Part shown: in pieces, positions 24,201-36,200 of the stretch | Layout: each line of letters begins with the position of its first letter | Position numbering within the stretch: the stretch's first letter is position 1 | DNA from: Capsicum annuum | Lineage: Eukaryota; Streptophyta; Magnoliopsida; Solanales; Solanaceae | Length of the DNA stretch: 64,000 nucleotides | Reading direction: 5' to 3' | NCBI RefSeq assembly: GCF_002878395.1 | Contig: NC_061115.1 | Span: 53,939,352-54,003,351 of the forward strand | The notes under the pieces: generated by a model | Database searches by the model: none | What the model saw: the letters and a program-made list of their open reading frames with translations, nothing else | Told to the model about the DNA's origin: nothing | Translations under genes and position numbers: made by a program

Positions 24201-27200
24201 AGAACAAAAATTTAACTGTGTCCAAAATTTTAACTTTGTATGCTCTTTGCAAACGATGTAGTTCTGATAGATGAGACTCGAGGGGGTGTGAGTGACAAAT
24301 TAGAGGTGTGGAGGCAAACCCTTGAGTCTAAAGGGTTCAGGGTGAGCAGAAGCAAGACAGAGTATGTGGAATGCAAGTTTAATGACGTGAGGCGGGAGAA
24401 TGAGGTAGTAGTGAAGCTGGAATCACAAGAGGTAGGTAAGAGGGAGAGTTTCAAGTATCTCGGGTCCGTGATCCAGAGTAACGGTGAGATTGACGAGGAT
24501 GTCTTGCACCGTATTGGGGCGGGATGGATGAAGTGGAAGCTCGCGTCGGGGGTGCTGTGTGATAAGAAGGTGCCGCCTAAGCTTAAAGGCAAATTCTACA
24601 GGGCGGTAGTCCGTCCGGCCATGTTGTATGGAGCGGAGTGCTGGCCAGTGAAGAACTCCCACATCCAAAAGATGAGGGTGGCAGAAATGCGGATGTTGCG
24701 CTGGATGTGTGAGCTGACTAGAGGGGATAGAGTTCGGAATGAGAACATCCGGGAGAAGGTTGGTGTGACACCAGTGGAGTGCAAGATGCGGGAAGCCCGA
24801 TTGAGATGGTTCGGACACGTGAAGAGGAGTGGCATGGATGCCCCGGTCCGTAGGTGTGAGAGGCTAGCGTTGGATGGTTTTAAGCGGGGTAGGGGTAGGC
24901 CGAAGAAGTACTGGGGTGAAGTGATTAGGCGAGACATGGAGCAGTTACAGCTCACCGAGGACATGACCCTAGATAGGAAAGTCTGGAGGACGCGAATCAG
25001 GGCAGAGGACTAGGGCCAGCCTGAGTCGCTAGTGTAGGGAACTACGTGGTGGGGGTTTATTCCTGTTAGGAGTCCGTGTCCCATGTTTTATTATGAATCT
25101 GTGTGTTTTCCTTTGTTTTAGATTACTTATGGGTGCCGTATTTATGTTATGTAATCTTGTAACCTTGTGCTGTGCTTTACTATGTGTTTGTGTGATACCG
25201 CGTGTCTTGAGCCGGGGGTCTATCGGAAACAGCCTTTCTACTTCTTCAGAGGTAGAGGTATGGACTGCGTACATCCTACCCCCCAGATCCCACCAGGTGG
25301 GAATACACTGGGTTTGTTGTTGTTGTTGTTGTTGTTGTTTTTAATAATTCTGTTGAAATTTAAAAAGAAAATAGTACCATATGGAACCTGTCATCAGATA
25401 TGGTTCAGTAAATGATTTGCTCCATAATGGTTTGAAACAAATAGTGTTAAAATATAGATTGAATTTTCATATATAAAAGTTTTAAGAATTAAAATATGAT
25501 ACATGTAGTTTAATTGATAAGGAGAAAACTGATGTACAAAATATATAAAAGTAGCAAATCTCAGATAAAAAGATCTTGACAAAGAGAAACACCTCACACT
25601 ATAGCATTTTTCTGACACCACATTATTCAAATATAATTTCTTATCTAACGACCTTTTTAAGAATGGTAATATTATTTCTTATATAACAACTGTTTTAACC
25701 TTTTCTTCTACTACTACCAAAATAATACAACAACAACATACCCGGTGTAGTCCTACAAAGTGGGATTTGAGGAGGGTAGAGTGTATGCAAACCTTAACCC
25801 TACCTCAGAGGTAGAAAGGCTGTTTCCACTACTGAGAAATTAACATTAAACTTTCTGCATAGTTCAAACTATGTCTTATCACTAAAATGGGATTCAGGTA
25901 GTACACAAGAGGGAGAGGAATGGGACCATTGGCATAAATTAATGTGAAACATCAATTGAAAACGCAATTAGTCAACCAACTTACTCACCGGAATGTGGAC
26001 TAGTGGAGCCCCATCAAAGTATGACGAGAAAAGCTCTGCATCTAAGGTGGCACTCATCAAAATCAACCTTAATTCTGGCCGGCGTGGGAGTAAATCCTTT
26101 AGAACTATTAGCAGAAAGTCTGGGACAATACGTACTCATTTGTTAGAAAGTAGATCCATGAATTCCACAATCTCTTTAAAGACAACTATATACCTTCATT
26201 CATTCCACGCTCATGAATCTCATCCACAATTACATGTGTGATTCCCTTCAGATTTCTATCAACTAGCAGTCTTCTTAACAAGATACCAGTGGTACAGAAG
26301 AGGAGTTGAGTGTCCCTTCCTTTAACACCTTCTAGCCTAACTTTATATCCAACCTGCAAAGACATCAAAGAAGACAGAATACTTGACTCAAATTTAAGTC
26401 ATGCGTGATGTAATGTAAGCCAGTTAATTTGCTAGTACATAAACTCACTGTTTCACCCAACAACTCCCCTCTCTCCGCAGCAACTCTTTCAGATACTGCC
26501 ATAACAGATATTCTTCTTGGCTGTGTACATATGATACTGCACAAGGCTCCACGAACAGACTCAATTTCAGACTCTAAAATAAATTGTGGAATCTGTGTGG
26601 TCTTCCCACAGCCAGTTTCACCAGAGACAATAACCACCTGTGCACGCGGAAAAGCTTGTCCTAATATCAGCATCATCATGAGAAGTTTTAGAAAAGATCA
26701 AGCCTTTGCGAAAGCATTTAACTATTTCATGTTTTCTTTTACACAGTCCATTTTGAACTATATCAGTTTCCTAAATAAATTAGAAAAAAACAAAAAACTA
26801 ACAGCCAAGAGCAGGCATCAACACTCTTCAAATGCAGAGAGGTCATTTGCAGACAAAGCTAACACCCAGCACTGGTTAGAAAATAGCGTATCAGAATGCC
26901 AGACGAATTTGATAGAGCTTCAACGGGCTCCAAGAGCTGTATTTCGCCGTGGCGCTGCGACATCCAAAAGGCGACGTCATTGCAAGAAAGGTGACAAGGT
27001 GAGGCGACAATGGCATCGCCTTTTTAATTTTTTAAAACAATTAGGGCTTTTGGGATAAAATCTAATTTTAGGGCTTATTTTCCTATTTTGGCTCTACCAA
27101 CTTACTCGATTGGCGACTGCACCTGCTACCATTACCATCTCTCAAGTTCGATTTCGACTTCGGCAACCGGCGGCGGCTACTCCGGCCACTCCAGCTACTC

Positions 27201-30200
27201 CGGTAAGGATTGATTTCTAATTTTTCTTTCTTCTTTCTTATTCTTCTTAATCCGGCGACTGAACTCCAGCTACTACTTTTCTTTCTTCCTCTTTTTCTCT
27301 TCTTCTATTTTTCTTCCTCTAACAATAATACAGTGTTACACTTTCACTGTAACAATAAGCATAAATGTACTATGTAAAAAAACTTATTTTTAATAACTTA
27401 TATAACATAGTATGATAGTAATATACTAATTAAATGACTTGATCATTTACAACTATTTCAATTTCAATGGCATTTTAGTATTACTTGTTTTATGGATATT
27501 GAAGTGTTAAGTCGTTCAAGTTCTAGACTTTTAGCATCTATCTACTATTTATTTTTAATTCTTGACTAGAAATATTTTCTAATATATTAGTGCTGTTGAA
27601 ATTTTGATCATTTATATATTATTTTTATTTTTTTGTATTAATTATCTCCACACTTCAAAAGGCAATTGCTTCGCCGCGTGGCAAAGCGAAGCCTTGTCGC
27701 CTCTCGCCTTCCAAAACACTGGCGATTACTAATCCATGGTCCACCATCTATCCAAGGGAGTGAGGAGTCACGTTGGATAAACAATCCTAGGATTAGGTGT
27801 CAAGAGATCATCTTGACATTCACCTATAAATAGGACAACATCAAACCTAGCCCAACCCTTCTTTCTTCCTTCTGACATCTTAATCTTATTCTCTTTCTCC
27901 TTCACTCCACTATGGAACAACCTACAATCCCCACCCCTCTCCAGGGACACTCGTCGCCTCATCTTTTTCCCTTCACCTTCCTTGCCATAATCCCGCCTTT
28001 CAATCCCGTCCCTCTCAGTTTCTCCTTCCTACCAATTTCCTCTTTTCCCTCTCTTCCTCCCAAATGCATGTCATTAGCGCGCGCGCGCGCTCTCTCTCTT
28101 AGTCACTCTCAATCTCCGTTCTTATCACATAATCTCATTCTCTATCTCTCTCTCTCACTCCTATCTTCTTTTTGTTTTACTTTCTATTTCTTTCAGTTTG
28201 CAACAATCCCCTTTTATCTCTTGTTGTTTTACTTGATTGTAATATATAACTGTTCAATATCAATTGCAAGAATTTCTGGAGGAATTCTTAATGACCTTTA
28301 ATGTCTAGGGTTGGCTACTCAGATTCTTTCACACAATACAACAACACCAACAACAACAATCCCAGTGTATTCCCACAAAGTGAAGTCTGGGGAGGGTAAG
28401 ATGTACGCAGTCTATACCACTACCTCCGCAGAAGTAGAAAGGTTGTTTCCGATAGACCCCCGACTTAATACCAGAACCAAATTTCAGTAGGCTCATTCTC
28501 TCATTTCTAATCCAGTTATAAAGTTGCTTTAGTATATCAACATGAGATTCTCTCTCTACCCAACCGTTTGAGCTACTAACTCTACATGACTACATCAGGC
28601 CCTCTCTATACTCCAAGCTCACTTTTCAATGTCCTCCTCTCTCAACGTCAGCCTATTTCAACCCTGCTCTCTCCACTCCATGTCCTCTTCTCTACATGTT
28701 TAGCCAAGCCAAAAAAACGAAAACAAAAGAACAGATATTTTATCCCATGTTAATCCTAGTGTTCCGGAACGTGTTAGAGATATAATACTGAAACTGCCCT
28801 TGTCAAAAACAAAATGTAATACTGAAACTGTTCTAAACTGTCTACGAGTTCCAAAGGATAATCATCCTGGATTTCAATACAACCAGTTCATTAAGATTTT
28901 GGGTTGAAAGCTCACATTTTTTACCATGTTTCTCATTATTCCCTTACGTTTTTGCTTCAAAAAGTTTGTAGATAATAAAGATTTCTTATAAAATTTGAAA
29001 GAAAAAACAAAATAGATCCCGGTAGACTTTTGAAAAAACGCAGGGGAGACAGGTATGAAGTTGTTGACTAGATTGTTAATGTCATTCTTAGGACAGCTAA
29101 AATGCCAGAAGAATACAGGTGGAATATAATGGTGTCGTTGTATAAGAATTGTTAAGTATCTCACATCGGCAAAGGTATGGGTAATTGGTCTCCTTATATG
29201 GATTTGGACAATCCTCCCTTCATGAGCTAGCTTTTGGGGTAGAGTTAGGCCCAAAATCCATTCTTTATCAGAGCGTTCGTGAGAAAAATATCATTCCGAT
29301 GTCACTGTGTCGTTTTCCAGTAACAGAAGCCGTTGTCCAAATAAATATAATTTTCGTCGGTGTATTTCAAAACAAACCAACACCATCATCATGTTCGGAA
29401 CTTCCCGACGAGCAAACCCCAGTCAGGCTCGCCGAGAGTAGGCATCACACGCGCCGCCGGAAGATATTCTCTGACGAGCTCGTTAGTCCAGGCGCCAGCG
29501 CATGCAGTATCTTCTAGCAAATTTTCCAGCAATTTCTTTTTGTCAGTAGCCTCGCCTCTTCGTTACGAGGCTGCTTATATGATTAATTGTTGATTCCGAG
29601 AAACTTTCGGATATCAGATCTTATATCCGGTGACCCTTCTTTTTCCGGCCAAATTCCGGCAATATTTCGTTTTTCCTAATTAAATCTGAATCTTAATGAG
29701 GAGATCAGAAACTCAGATGTCAGAGTTTATAAAGAATTGACGAGGGGAAGGTCGATTTGGAAGATCTCGACCTAGGTGTAGTTATTGTATTAGGCTTGGA
29801 CATACACGTGGAATATGTTATTCTTTGCATGGTCGACCACCTAAAAATGCTCATATTGCTCAGTCTAATACCACAGGTGATCAATGGGTGTATTTATCCG
29901 ACAAGGAATATAATGAATATCTTCAATATCGAGCAAGCAAGTATATATATCCACCAATAGCCTCAACTACACAATCTCCTACCTTTGGGATCATGGGTTG
30001 TGGACAAGCCAAACCCCTATCTTCTGTCACTTTAGATTTCGTTCTTTATGTCCCTGATTGTCCTTTTAATCTTGCATTTGTTGTCGTTTGACACGTGTCC
30101 TTCATTGTAGTATAACTTTTTTTATGATTCTTTTATAATGCAGGACCGCAAAACAGGACATAAAAATTGGCATAGGACATGAATCACCAGGCGTTTACCA

Positions 30201-33200
30201 TCTTGCCTCCTCAAATTCCTTTATAACATGCTCCGCTACAAATCCTCCCGACCTTATTCATAAACGTTTGGGACATCCAAGCCTATCCAAGCTACAAAAG
30301 ATGGTATCAGAGCCAAACTCATCCCAAATCTTTGTTCACCGATGTTGGCCCCCATATTATATTGTCCACGCTCCATATTATATTGTCCACGCTCTAGTCT
30401 ATCCATATTAGATTGTGTCGTGTCAACTTTGGAAACACACTCGTGCTACATTTTCACGCAGTATTGAGTCGCTCAGAGTCTATTTTCTCATTAGTCCATT
30501 TAGATATTTGGGGTCCTAGTAGAGTCGGTTCACCCTTAGGATTTCGTTACTGTTACTTTTATCGATGTTTTTTCAAGATGTACTTGGGTTTACTTGATGA
30601 AAAATCGTTCCGAGTTATTCTCTATATTCAAGAGTTTTTGTGTTGAAATACGAAATCAATTTGGTGTTTCTATTCGTGTTTTTCGTAGTGATAATGCCTT
30701 AGAATACTTATCCTCCCAGTTTCAGGAGTTTATGACTCATCAAGAAATCATTCACCAAACATCATATCCATAAACCCCTCAGCAAAACAGTATATCAGAA
30801 AGGAAAAATAGGCATCTCATTAAGACTGCTCGCACTCTTCTCATTGAATCCCATGTGCCGCTATGTTTTTGGGGCGATGCAGTCCTCGCATCTTGCTATC
30901 TCATTAACAAAATGCCAATCATCTTCGATCCAAAATAAAGTTCTTCATTCCATACTATTTCCTCAGTCACATCTCTACTCTATCCCCCCTCGTGTTTTTA
31001 GGAGCACATGTTTTGTTCATAACTTAGCCTCGGGAAAAGATAAATAAGCCCCTCGTGCTCTCAAATTTGTCTTTCTTGGTTACTCTCGAGTTCAAAAAGA
31101 GTATCGATGCTATTCACCTGATCTGGGTCGCTACCTTATATCCGCTGATGTCACATTCTTAGAATCTCAACCTTACTATACATCTTCTAATCATCTTAAT
31201 ATCTCTGAGGTTTTAACTATACCTCCAGTCTTATCCACACCAATCTTTGAGGAATCTACGGTTACTTCGCCATCTATAGTGCCACCACTTTTGACTTATC
31301 ACCGTCGCCTACGTCTAGCATCAGTCCCAGATGATTCATGTTATGCGCCTGACGCTTCCCCTACTGCGGACCTGCCTCTTCTTAGCCAATCAGTTGCCCT
31401 TCAAAAAGGTAAAAGATTCACTCGTAATGCTAACCCACATTATACTTTCTTGAGTTATCATCGTTTGTCATCACCCCATTATGCTTTTGTATCATCTTTG
31501 TCCTCTATTTCCATCCCTAAGCCTAAAGATGAAGCACTTTCCCATTCAGGATGGAAACAAGCTATGATTGATGAGATGTCTGCTTTACATATGAGTGCTA
31601 CTTGGGAGCTTGTTTCCCTTCCTACAGGTAAATCTATTGTTGGTTGTCGTTGGGTTTATCTAGTCAAAGTTGGTTCAGATGGTCAAGTTGATCGACTGAA
31701 GGCTCGCCTTGTTGCCAAAGGATATACACAGATATTTGGGCTTGATTATAGTGACACTTTCTCTCCCGTCGCTAAAATAGCATCAGTCCGTCTTTCTCTC
31801 TATGGTTGTCGTTCGTCATTGGCCTCTTTATCAGTTGGACATTAAGAATGTTTTTCTGCATGGTGATCTTGAGGAAGAAGTCTATATGAAGCAACCACCT
31901 AGTTTTATTGCTCAGGGGAGTGTAATAGCCTTGAATGTCGATTGCGCAAGTCACTCTAAGGTTTGAAATAGTCCCCTCGAGCCTGGTTCGGAAAGTTTAG
32001 CACAGTTATTCAGGAGTTGGCATGATTCATGGTAGAGCTGATCATTCAGTGTTTTATCGCTATTCTGAACCAAATCTGTGTATTTATTTGGTGGTTTATG
32101 TTGACGATATTGTTATCACCGGCAATGATCAAGATGGTATCACTAACTTGAAGCAACATCTCTTTCAGCATTTTCGGACTAAAGACCTTGTCAGCTTGAA
32201 ATACTTTCTAGGTATTGAGGTTGCTCAGTCCAGATCAGGTATTGTTATTTCTTAACGCAAGTATGCTTTAGACATTCTTAAGGAAACAGGAATGATGGGA
32301 TGTCGACCCATTGACACTCTTATGGATCCAAATCCTAAACTTCTGCCAAGAAAGGGGGAACCACTCAGTGATCCTAGAAGGTATAGGCGGCTAGTTGAAA
32401 AGTTGAATTATCTCACAGTGATTAGACCTGACATCTCTTTTCCCGTGAGTGTGGTAAGTCAGTTTATGACTTCTCCCTGTGATAGTCATTGGGATGCAGT
32501 TGTTCGTATTTTGCAATATATAAAGTTATCCCAGGTAAAGAACTACTCTTCGAGGATCGAAGCCATGAGCATATCATTGGATATACAGATGTCGATTGGG
32601 CGGGATCACCCTCTGATAGATGCTCTACACTCTACATCTGGATATTGTGTTTTAGTAGGAGGTAATTTGGTGTCCTAGAAAAGTAAGAAGCAGTGTGGTT
32701 GCTCGATCTAGTGCCGAACTAGAACATCGAGCAATGGCTACAGCTGGATCAAGCAATTGCTGAGAGAACTAAAATTTGGAGAAACAGATAAGATGGAAGT
32801 TGTATGTGATAATCAAGCAGCCCTTCATATTGCATCTAATCCAGTTTTCCATGAGAGGACCAAGCACATAGAGACTGATTGTCACTTTGTCAGAGAAAAG
32901 ATACTCTCGGTAGATATTGTTACAAAATTTGTAAAGTCAAGTGATCAACTTGCAGATATCTTCACCAAGTCCCTCACCAGTCCTAGTATTAATTACATTT
33001 GTAACAAGCTTGGTACATATGACTTGTATGCACCAGCTTGAGGGGAAGTGTTAGAATATGAGTAGGAAAAGAAATAATATACAAAATCCTACTTGGAAAA
33101 ATTGTAATGTAGTGTCTATAAATAGTGTCAATGTAATTATGTAGACACACGATTCAATAATATTTTTCTCCATTATTTCTCACACGAACAAAAGTGACAT

Positions 33201-36200
33201 TCAGAATTGCAACTACCATAGGGTATCACGCTACTAAGCTATACTATGAAAGTTTGGGTAGGATGGTCTAGATGAGGATGAGGAAGGATATGTCTGTCTC
33301 TGAGAACCAATTGGGATTCATACATAGGCAATCAACTATAGAAGTCATTCATCCTGTAAGGAGATTGCTAGAGCAGCATAGGGACAAGAAGAGATACATA
33401 CACATGGTGTTCATTGACCTAGAAAAATCGTAAGATGAAGTCCCGGTCCCCTAAGATGTTTGGAGTCTAGAGGTGTACCAATGGCTCACATCAAAAGCAA
33501 TTAAGGACATGTAGATGGAGCCAAGACCCGGATTAGAACAACGAGAGGCAACTCAGAACACTTCCCAATCGTGATGGGGTTACATCAGCGATTAGACCTT
33601 GGCATGTTCCTATTTGCCTTAGTGATAGACAAATTGAGACAATATATTCAACAGAGGTTATTGTGCAATGGAATTAACGATAGGTTGAAAGTTTGGAGAC
33701 ATACCTTAGTTTAAATTTTTCATATTGCGCACTGGGGTGCAAGTTTAGTGATGTGAAGCATGATGCGAAGGTGGACGTAAAGATTAATGCACAACTAATA
33801 CCCAATAGAGAAAGTTTAAGTATCTTGGGTCCATTATGCAAGGAGATAAGGAGATTGATGATGATATCCCACATTGTATTGGAGTAGGGTGGATAAAATT
33901 CCTTTGTGTTTAGGATATTGTGCAATAAGAATGTGTCACCAAGGCTTAAAGGTAAGTTTTACAGAGTGGTGATTAGACCAACATTGTTGTATGGGTAGAA
34001 ATTTGGCCTATCAAGAACGCTCGCATGAATGTAAGGGAGATGAGGATGCTCAAATGGATGTCTAAGCATATTAGGAGAGATATGATTGGGAACAAAGTTA
34101 TGCGGGGCAATATAGGACTAGCCTTTGTAGCAGACAAGATAAAGAAAGTTAGGTTGAGATGGTTCAAGCATGTGAAGAGGAAGTGCACAGATGTGCTAGT
34201 AAGGAGTCGTGAGATGTTGGTTGTAACAAGAGCTAGGAGAGGTAGAGATAGGTCAAAGAAGAACTGAGGGAGGTAATTAGATAGAGTATTGTACAACTTC
34301 AACTTACTGAAGACATGACCCTACATAGGAAGGTGTAAGGCTTAAGGATTGGGGGAAAGGTTAGCAAGTAGCCAAGTGTTGTCTCACTTAATGTGGAAGA
34401 GGTAGATAGCTCGACTCATTTTCTCTCCCCCTAATAGTAGTAGTATTTAGTAATAACATAGTTTTTTCCCTTCGGTGTGTATTACACTATTACTATTTGT
34501 TATTTGTTGCTTCATTTGCTTTGTATCTTGTTGTTGTGCTGTCATATTTTTCCTGCACCCTATTTTAAAAAGTTGTCTTTCGAACCAAGGGTTTTTTGAA
34601 AACAACCTCTCTATCCCACAAAATTAGGGATAAGATCTGCACACACCCTACTCTCCCAAACCCCACTTGTGGGATTACACTGAGTTTTTTTAAATAAAGG
34701 GGATTACGCCCGAGTATGTTGCAATTGAAAAAAAGGGACGACCCGGTTCATACCTACTCCGTAGGTGTCGGGGATGGGGGGGGACCACTCTGGGCCTGAC
34801 CTACGCGCCCTCACCCCAGCTTCGCTGGAGGGGCGTTTCGAACCCCCGACCCTGGCACACCACGGTAAGCAAGCTTACCGCTGAGCCAAGGCCATTAGAA
34901 AGAACAATCAAATTTGTATCAACTAGTTGTGACAGATTTACTTTGATGATGAATATTGCAGAAAAAAATTTCAACTAAAAATAAAAGTTCTTTCAAAAGT
35001 ACTTTTGTTACTAGATTCTAGAATTTTAAATTTGAGTTCAAGCTGAACGTTGGGGTGAATAGTTGCCAATTTTTCCGGTTAGTAGTCCAAAAAACCTATC
35101 ATTAGACAAAAGAAAGTAAAACTACATTTAGTCTCCTGATTACAGTCCAACATGCCTGGATTCTAACCATGGGATCTCTTGCTTTCCTACCAACCATCCT
35201 GAATGAATTTTAATTGTTAAAAATATAACAATAGGTTTTTTACTCTTATAGAATATTATTTGATGATAGCTTCACAATCATATTTATTTATGATCTTATC
35301 CAAATGTATCATAAAAACAACAAATCAAAAGAAACTCTCCCTTTCTTCTTTTTATCCTTTACCAGTGACGTAAAATGCACATGGCACATGGCACTGCTCT
35401 AATGCCGTTATGACAAGCCAAGTGGCGAGGATACATTTCTCAAGATCTGACATACCTGGTTCTTTGAAATGGCACTTAATATTGTGTCTTTTCCCTTATA
35501 CGCAGGTAGACTACTACGAAATTCTAGCATCTTCCTACCCTCAGGTGATTCCTGTAACAAACACGAATGTTATTCCACAAATCGACACAGGGAACCAAAA
35601 AGAAAAAAGAATACTGATAAAATTTTGAAACATTGTACAAACCAACAAACATACCACACTCGAAAAGAAAAAAAAAGACTATAAAACGTTACAAACTGCG
35701 GCGGAACAGCATAGAGCATATAGTGCAGGAAAGATCTAAGTGAAGGGATCAAAGGAACAAATTCACAGCAGAGTGTACACATACTGCTCTCCCTACAAAC
35801 AGTTGAGACAACATACCCATACCCAATGTATTCCCACATAGTGGGGTCTGGGGAGGATATAGTGTACGCAGACCATACCACTAACACAGGTGAAGTGTAG
35901 AGAGGCTGTTTCCGATAGACCCCGGCTTAGGACCGATAATAGTATAACAAACACAAAACATAAATGCATATAAACTAGTACAGTATGCAAAAAATAAACT
36001 AACACTGTTAGCCAAAAGATAATACTAAAAACTATCCATCCAAAATCATACACATCACTCAACACCATGAACAGGAAACTTCAGACATAAATAAAGAACG
36101 TTACTATTACCGACGCAGTCCCACCCCCTAACCCTCTACAGTCTACCCTAATCCATGTTCTCCACACCTTCCTATCAAGGGTCATGTACTCCGTAAGCTG

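Larger units (their letters stand above)
29150..33184 (+). mobile_element. Ty1/copia element nested in the LINE, unrelated terminal LTRs
   Basis: The left boundary begins with a short LTR-like unit (29150-29260, TGTTAAGTATC...AAAATCCA) followed by TATCAGAGC at 29266-29274, a partial Met-tRNA primer site. The right boundary is a purine-rich GAGGGGAAG and an LTR at 33049-33184 (TGTTAGAATATGAG...TCTCACA). The two LTRs are not similar, yet the unit splits one LINE with flanks AGAAT and CGAAC. The interior has gag zinc knuckle, integrase, RT and RNase H in copia order. Confidence 0.82.
29010..34690 (+). mobile_element. old RTE LINE interrupted by a copia element
   Basis: The left part (29010-29149) reads [16 protein letters not shown] then VSLYKN. 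The right part (33185-34690) resumes with [10 protein letters not shown], exactly the next residues of an RTE reverse transcriptase, and continues in a degraded frame through [18 protein letters not shown] and [12 protein letters not shown] to the conserved 3' UTR near 34600-34685. The continuity proves a single LINE split by a later insertion. The copy is heavily mutated. Confidence 0.85.

Noticed and set aside
22570..25000. Minus-strand ORFs of 120-131 codons in both LINE copies
   Set aside because: Antisense shadows of the GC-richer reverse transcriptase frame.
24237..25339. Target duplication for LINE copy 2
   Set aside because: AAATTTAA-like strings occur on both sides but at inconsistent distances from the ends in an AT-rich context.
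27912..28301. 129-codon plus-strand ORF
   Set aside because: Low-complexity Ser/Pro/Phe/Leu from CT-rich DNA, no family content, inside a helicase intron.
29185..29517. 110-codon plus-strand ORF after the copia 5' LTR-like unit
   Set aside because: Falls in the untranslated leader and overlaps the LTR; no gag motif until about 29768.
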